Of a DNA stretch of 12,500 nt, positions 8,910 to 12,500 are shown piece after piece (within the stretch, counting starts at the first letter, position 1; every line of letters begins with the position of its first letter). The DNA comes from Euperipatoides rowelli (lineage: Eukaryota > Onychophora > Udeonychophora > Euonychophora > Peripatopsidae): NCBI GenBank assembly GCA_003024985.2, contig PXIH01S0033514.1. The stretch is one strand, 5' to 3'. The notes under the pieces are model-generated. The model searched no databases. It worked only from the letters and a program-made list of their open reading frames with translations, and was not told the DNA's origin. The position numbers and the translations under genes are program-made.

Positions 8910-9350
8910 GCGCAAATTTGAACAGCATGTCACAGAAGGCTGGTGATTGATATAAATTGAAAGTCTTAATGAGAGGTGTAGTATCTGCTACCAATAATTG
9001 AGGATATTTTAGCCAAATTGGCAGGAGGAAAAGTGTTTTCTAAACTTGTGTTGCAAGCATATCCATAGATGAAAATGAAAAAATACTCTGAAGAATTACC
9101 CACTATCAATATACACAAAAGATTTTTTAGTGTTAGCAAACTTACTTTCAAAATTGCATCTGCCCCTACAATTCTTTCAGCAGATTATGGGCCAAATATC
9201 TTGTATTCCTAACATTTTCTGCAACTTAGATGGTATACTCATCATAAGTAAGAATAAAACACCTATATTAATGATATTAAAAATGCATTCTTTAGGCCTT
9301 TGTGATATGTCATTTGTACCTATAATGGTACTATCCAGCACATCATAAGT
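8910..9350 (+). pseudogene. Ty3/Gypsy reverse transcriptase remnant
   Basis: This was the polymerase that copied the element's RNA into DNA. The GGCTGGTGATTGATATAAA stretch near 8939-8957 resembles the conserved CGDYK block with a stop inside. It is followed by PIIEDILAKLAGGK (8991-9032), then FSKL, QAYP, a TINIHK block near 9102-9119, and ASAPTI ending at 9173. A frame change near 9174 leads into FFQQIMGQI and CNLDGILI (9220-9243), which stands where YLDD is expected. The enzyme is dead: the YxDD site reads NLDG, the aspartate normally after FSKL is missing, and stops are present. LAGGK plus the F-Q-x-x-M block is characteristic of Ty3/Gypsy rather than Copia or BEL. Confidence 0.83.
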
Positions 9351-9400
9351 TTTCCCCCTTTGCACTAAAAATACCCTAAATTCATCTCAAAACTGATTTT

Positions 9401-9470
9401 CCCCTGGGGGCTTTGCCCTCTAACCCCCACTGGGGCTCAGCCCCTGGACCCCACAGGACCCACCTTTGCA
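9401..9470. repeat. GC-rich imperfect-repeat block
   Basis: This block is markedly GC-rich within AT-rich DNA. It is built of short related units, CCCCTGGGG, CTTTGCCC, CCCCCACTGGGG and CCCCTGGACCCC, and has a perfect GGGGC-TCA-GCCCC hairpin at 9432-9444. The pattern of alternating CCCC and GGGG units looks like a piece of a dispersed repeat. The family is not identified. Confidence 0.6.
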
Positions 9471-9873
9471 CAGTACCAGTAAGACTTTTAATCTACTTTC
9501 ACCCCTGAGTGTGACCCAAAGATTTGAATTTATGAAAATTTGTTATAATGTTGTCTTTAAATGTGCCTGCCATATGTGATGAAAGCTGTCGGTTCATTGC
9601 AAAATAATCAAAACTACACTTGCAAGTAGTAAGTAAAGCCTGAGAGTAGACAGTGTAATACGAATTGCAAGGCACTATAGGCAACGTGTCCCGTAATTAG
9701 TCCCTGTAAAAGGAATCTAATCAAATGCAAAACTAAACACATAAAATAGCTTCTCTTAGTAATCATAGACTGCAAAAATAAACTCACCAGTACGTGTCCA
9801 TTTAGTTTAGGACGACTATTTATCTTTAAAACTAAAAACAATATATAAAAAATAGAAATATACTTGAGACACA

Positions 9874-9904
9874 CCCCTGGCTTGTTTAGAGGTCACCAGG
9901 TGTC
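9874..9904. repeat. Hairpin repeat, copy B
   Basis: CCCCTGGCTTGTTTA, GAGGT, CACCAGGTGTC: the same blocks as copy A at 7390-7419, with a few substitutions and small indels. Similarity fades on both sides, so it is either a shared small repeat or the decayed 5' tip of another minus-strand LINE copy. Confidence 0.55.
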
Positions 9905-10654
9905 GCATAAGTCACCACAGGAACATTTTTCCTCCTAAAATATAAAACGACATTGTCACTTCAAAATAAAAATAACTTTGAATTATTCATAGTGAAATGC
10001 TTTCTAAAAAGTTTGGTAACACATGACCAGACTGCTTTACAACCAAATTATTGCTAAAGACCCTGATGCCTCCCCTCTTACAATCTGCCATCACAAAACA
10101 CACCAACCAATAATACAAATCAATTTGGCAGCAATCTACTTCCTGCCTTTGGATGTACAAATCATGTAGGAACATTCTAGAACATTTTCAATTCATCTCA
10201 CTTCCTTGCTCTATGTCATACATAGCCTGACCAACAAATGACATTTCATCAGCATCCCAGAATGGAGAATTCCTATTGGCTGGACCATAGGAAGTACCAG
10301 AAAAAATAGTCAATGAGGAAGCTAGCTGCAAAAGGCAAACTTGAAAGAATCCAAACCTATCTCACAGTAGATCCCTTCAAGCAATTGAAGAGTCCACATT
10401 GTGAGCAAGAGTAGTGAGGCATTCTGGGAAAACCAACTTATAGTTTACAAGTTATAATCAGGTCATTTTTTATTCAATATCTTTATATCACTACTAACAT
10501 TCTTACTCATTTAGTAAAGTATCATTTATTAGGGCTGAACAACATTTATAGAGTTTCAACTCATTAGAAATATCAAGTAAGGAAAAAAAAAGGTTTTTGT
10601 CACCTACAGTGTGATTTATTTAGTTTACAGGTATAATTTTACCTTATTATATTT

Positions 10655-10900
10655 TTATAATAGAGCATTAGCTCTTCAGTTTAGTAAAACCATTTGGTTT
10701 ACATTTAGCTAGCTGTTATCACATTGGTTCATTTTTTGTATAAAGCAACTGCTTTATACTTTTCTTGAAAAAATCATTAGATAATAGAGCGTTAGCTCTT
10801 CAGTGGACTAAAACCATTTGATTTATATTTAGTGAAGGTCTTATCACCTTTAGTTCATTTTAGTACAGATTGACTCCTCTATATGTTTTTAAAATAATCA
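10655..10900. repeat. Tandem duplication, unit about 124 bp, hairpin in each unit
   Basis: TAGAGC(A/G)TTAGCTCTTCAG starts at 10661 and at 10785. After it both units continue with TAAAACCATTTG, TTTA(C/T)ATTTAG, a TTATCAC block and GTTCATTTT. Each unit has a perfect AGAGC-NTTA-GCTCT hairpin (10662-10675 and 10786-10799). A more diverged unit may precede it at about 10549-10660 (a TATAGAG start, then a GTCACCTACAG block), and a weak one may follow. Confidence 0.7.
10738..10759. other. 22-bp perfect hairpin
   Basis: GTATAAAGCA-AC-TGCTTTATAC: ten perfect pairs with two bases between the arms. It lies in the first tandem unit only; the matching part of the second unit is not palindromic. Confidence 0.8.
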
Positions 10901-11041
10901 TTTATGTTGAAACATATATCTTTAGACTTCATGCCCATTTGGACATATACTAAATCATTTTATACCTCAATCTGGCATATCTTTATTATTTGACATATCT
11001 TTTTAGACAGCTTAGAAATATTAGATATAAGGATTTAGTAA

Positions 11042-11060
11042 CCTGTTCTTTTTGAACAGG
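11042..11060. other. Perfect hairpin with T5 loop
   Basis: CCTGTTC-TTTTT-GAACAGG: seven pairs and a five-T loop, about 90 bases before the G-run that precedes the integrase remnant. In this eukaryotic setting it is not read as an intrinsic terminator. Confidence 0.75.
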
Positions 11061-11149
11061 CTAATATAATATCACAACTCTTATCTCCACAACTATACTA
11101 TTCCTATTATATTGCTACATTGAAGTGTTCCTCTTTGGAATCGCAGGAT

Positions 11150-11168
11150 GGGGGGGGGGGGGGGGGGG
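11150..11168 (+). repeat. 19-G homopolymer
   Basis: An uninterrupted run of 19 G just upstream of the recognisable integrase. It follows a short stretch that may be the end of the RNase H-integrase linker. Such runs can form G-quadruplexes and are prone to assembly or sequencing length errors. Confidence 0.9.
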
Positions 11169-11179
11169 AGATTTCTTGT

Positions 11180-12000
11180 GGGCAATTTTCTGAGGCCACA
11201 ATCTTTATCACTTTCTTCTCTGCTACTTCAGAACAAATTTGCAGCTTAAGAATGATCATTGCACAAATACCCCATGTAGAAATATTAAAGGAACTGCACA
11301 GATATCATAATAGAAGTTAAAATTAAATTAACAGCCAGAGCCATTTATTGATGGCTAAAATAGACCAATAAATGGATGAATAATTAGAAAATAATTCCTT
11401 AAGTGTCAGTGACATGGCAAAACCCTACCAAAATCCTGACTCGTATCTGGATCTGGCTTGGAGAGGGTGCATATTGACTTAATTGGCCCTTTTTAAAATT
11501 AAAATTTACTTAGTTATGGTCAATGTTTTTCTAAATGGCTGGAGTGAAAATTCTACAAAAAAAGCAGGTACACAACCTTTAATGTATGCTTTAGAAGTAT
11601 ATTTCACATGCTTTAGTTATTAATGTCATTTAGTATCAGACAATGGAAGACAATTTACATTATAAGCATTTGAAAAATTCAGTAAGAATAAAGGCATTTT
11701 ACACATACACAAACCCCCCCCCCCCACCATATCACCCCTCTTTGAACAAACAAGCTGTAGGGTTTGTTGATATAATCAAAATCTTTTTACAAAAGTTTGC
11801 AAGGAACCAAAGGTTCCATTACAATATGTTATATTACTCCTGATACTACACTGGGTCTACCAGGATAAATGTGCACTGGTAGGAACCTTCTATTCGCCTA
11901 AATTGGATCAGTCCACTGCCAATCATTTAAAAACAAATGCATTATGGTTCATAGAGTATTAACAAATTACTTCTCCAATCATAAAGGAGCAGAGAGATGA
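11180..12000 (+). pseudogene. Ty3/Gypsy integrase remnant
   Basis: Integrase joined the element's DNA to the host chromosome. An ILKELHRYH block (11282-11308) gives the His pair of the N-terminal zinc finger. The second half has TARAIY then W (11331-11354), and KCQ near 11401-11409 with the earlier Cys changed. The catalytic core starts with ERVHIDLIGPF (first Asp 11476-11478), continues with an FSKWLE-like stretch near 11530-11547 in another frame, and has VSDNGRQFT (11633-11659; second Asp 11639-11641), PYHPS after the C-run, and NKQAVGFVD. The third acidic residue, expected before the glycine of that block, reads Val (11757-11759). A decayed TGLPG/GRNLLFA block lies near 11850-11900. Several stops and frame changes make it inactive. 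Confidence 0.88.
11714..11725 (+). repeat. 12-C homopolymer inside integrase
   Basis: The run sits just before the PYHPS block of the integrase core, where proline codons are expected. The reading frame differs before and after it, so expansion of CCC codons is the likely cause of the frameshift. Confidence 0.85.
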
Positions 12001-12289
12001 ATACTTGAAACTGTAGAAAGGTGTTATGTCCTATAACATTTAAAATATTATTTGATGATGATGATAGATTTTAAAAATGACATATGACTGAAATCTGTAC
12101 CACTAACCTCCAACCACATGGCAACACACAGATCACTACATCAAATATGGTTCATGATTGGTCACAAATGCATGGTACCACTGATCAATTTAACAAAATG
12201 TATACAATTATCCCACAACATGTAGTTGTGACAATTATAACCATTAGTTATTCAACTAGACTATCCCAGCATAGAGCCAGTTAACTCCC
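12001..12289 (+). other. Putative C-terminal part of pol, unrecognised
   Basis: A 66-codon open frame (12084-12284) follows the integrase core in the place where a C-terminal integrase domain would be. It has no motif I can name, and its composition (Thr, His, Gln rich) is not decisive. It is kept only as probable element sequence. Confidence 0.3.
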
Positions 12290-12500
12290 TTTGTGCCAAA
12301 TCAAGTGTTCAATTAATGGCTTCTTTTGTACAAAAATAGATAATATTAGAAAGAAGGTGAAAAAGGGTAATGAGAGCTTCCTTTGTGCCATGGTGCCATC
12401 CTTTGTGAAATAAGAGGGGGCATCACAACAATCTTCCAATCTGATTGGACAGTGCCTTCATTTGTGCCATCTGAATACCCACTGTACAACTATATATATA
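12290..12500 (+). other. Right edge: TTTGTGCCA repeats and purine run
   Basis: TTTGTGCCA occurs at 12290-12298, 12382-12390 and 12461-12469, with a related CTTTGTG at 12401-12407. A purine run AAGAGGGGG (12412-12420) resembles the polypurine tract that precedes a 3' LTR, but the following bases, CATCAC, do not start with the usual TG. The window ends in a short TA repeat. Confidence 0.4.

Larger units (their letters stand above)
9351..11149. other. Non-pol DNA between reverse transcriptase and integrase
   Basis: RNase H and the tether region should lie here but are not visible in any plus frame. Instead there is a GC-rich block (9401-9470), a fragment sharing a hairpin with the LINE 5' UTR (9874-9904), a GCATTCTGGGAAAA motif (10419-10432), a 124-bp tandem duplication and several short perfect hairpins. 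It may be one or more non-autonomous insertions that replaced the RNase H segment. Terminal inverted repeats bounding the whole stretch were looked for and not found. A minus-strand frame at 10175-9987 is weakly endonuclease-like and is not called. Confidence 0.5.
8860..12500 (+). mobile_element. Decayed Ty3/Gypsy LTR retrotransposon (pol only), interrupted
   Basis: A reverse transcriptase remnant (about 8910-9350) and an integrase remnant (about 11180-12000) lie on the plus strand in the order reverse transcriptase then integrase, which is the Ty3/Gypsy order. In related elements the YxDD motif and the zinc-binding start of integrase are roughly 1.2 kb apart; here they are about 2.07 kb apart, and RNase H between them is not recognised. 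No LTR pair is visible, and the 3' end may lie past the window. The borders given are approximate. Whether both parts come from a single insertion is likely but not proven. Confidence 0.75.

Noticed and set aside
9614-9874. Minus-strand 86-codon open frame
   Set aside because: Hydrophobic composition typical of T-rich DNA, no recognisable motif, no link to a neighbouring element beyond a short shared hairpin.
9987-10175. Minus-strand frame with KRGGIRVFSNN, faintly like the early part of a LINE endonuclease
   Set aside because: One block only. The expected QET and GDFN motifs are not found at proper spacing, and the match is within what chance allows.
11042-11060. Hairpin plus T-run as a bacterial-type terminator
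   Set aside because: The T-run is the loop, not a tail, and the whole context is eukaryotic.
1-12500. CRISPR array, tRNA, rRNA or bacterial defence genes
   Set aside because: No regularly spaced repeats with unique spacers, no tRNA box pattern noticed, and no coherent bacterial coding frames.
12490-12500. TA microsatellite at the right edge
   Set aside because: Too short and cut by the window end to call.

Overview
The window is eukaryotic, non-genic repeat DNA. It is strongly AT-rich by eye, has no intact host gene, no rRNA or tRNA gene and no bacterial operon structure, and consists mostly of dead retrotransposons nested in one another. The element types (an L1/Tx1-like LINE and a Ty3/Gypsy LTR element) point to an animal with a large, slowly purged genome. 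Aquatic vertebrates or invertebrates would fit, but the sequence alone does not fix the species.

Left part (1-7614): two copies of one LINE family in opposite orientation. An older plus-strand copy enters from the left edge inside its reverse transcriptase and runs to the end of ORF2 near 1620. A more complete minus-strand copy fills about 2002-7428: 5' UTR, ORF1 with a zinc knuckle, inter-ORF spacer, ORF2 (endonuclease, reverse transcriptase, C-terminal part), short 3' UTR, AATAAA, a small hairpin and an A-tail. It is flanked by the 12-mer GACAGTGTAAAA at 1990-2001 and 7429-7440, which looks like a target-site duplication. Just beyond it, 7576-7614 carries a plus-strand AATAAA, hairpin and A-tail laid out like the minus element's own 3' end. 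The simplest reading is that the minus LINE landed in the 3' UTR of the older plus LINE. Both copies are broken by stops and frameshifts.

Middle (7615-8850): AT-rich DNA with short T-runs and short direct repeats; no gene is visible.

Right part (about 8860-12500): a decayed plus-strand Ty3/Gypsy pol. Reverse transcriptase lies at about 8910-9350 and integrase at about 11180-12000. Between them, RNase H is not recognisable; instead there is about 1.77 kb of unrelated DNA with a GC-rich block, a 124-bp tandem duplication whose units each carry a short hairpin, and further hairpins. The last 220 bases have three copies of TTTGTGCCA and a purine run that could mark the approach to a 3' LTR.

Nothing here encodes a working protein. 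The most informative signals are the nested insertion, the shared LINE 3'-end structure, the interrupted Gypsy pol, and long G/C homopolymers sitting inside former coding sequence.
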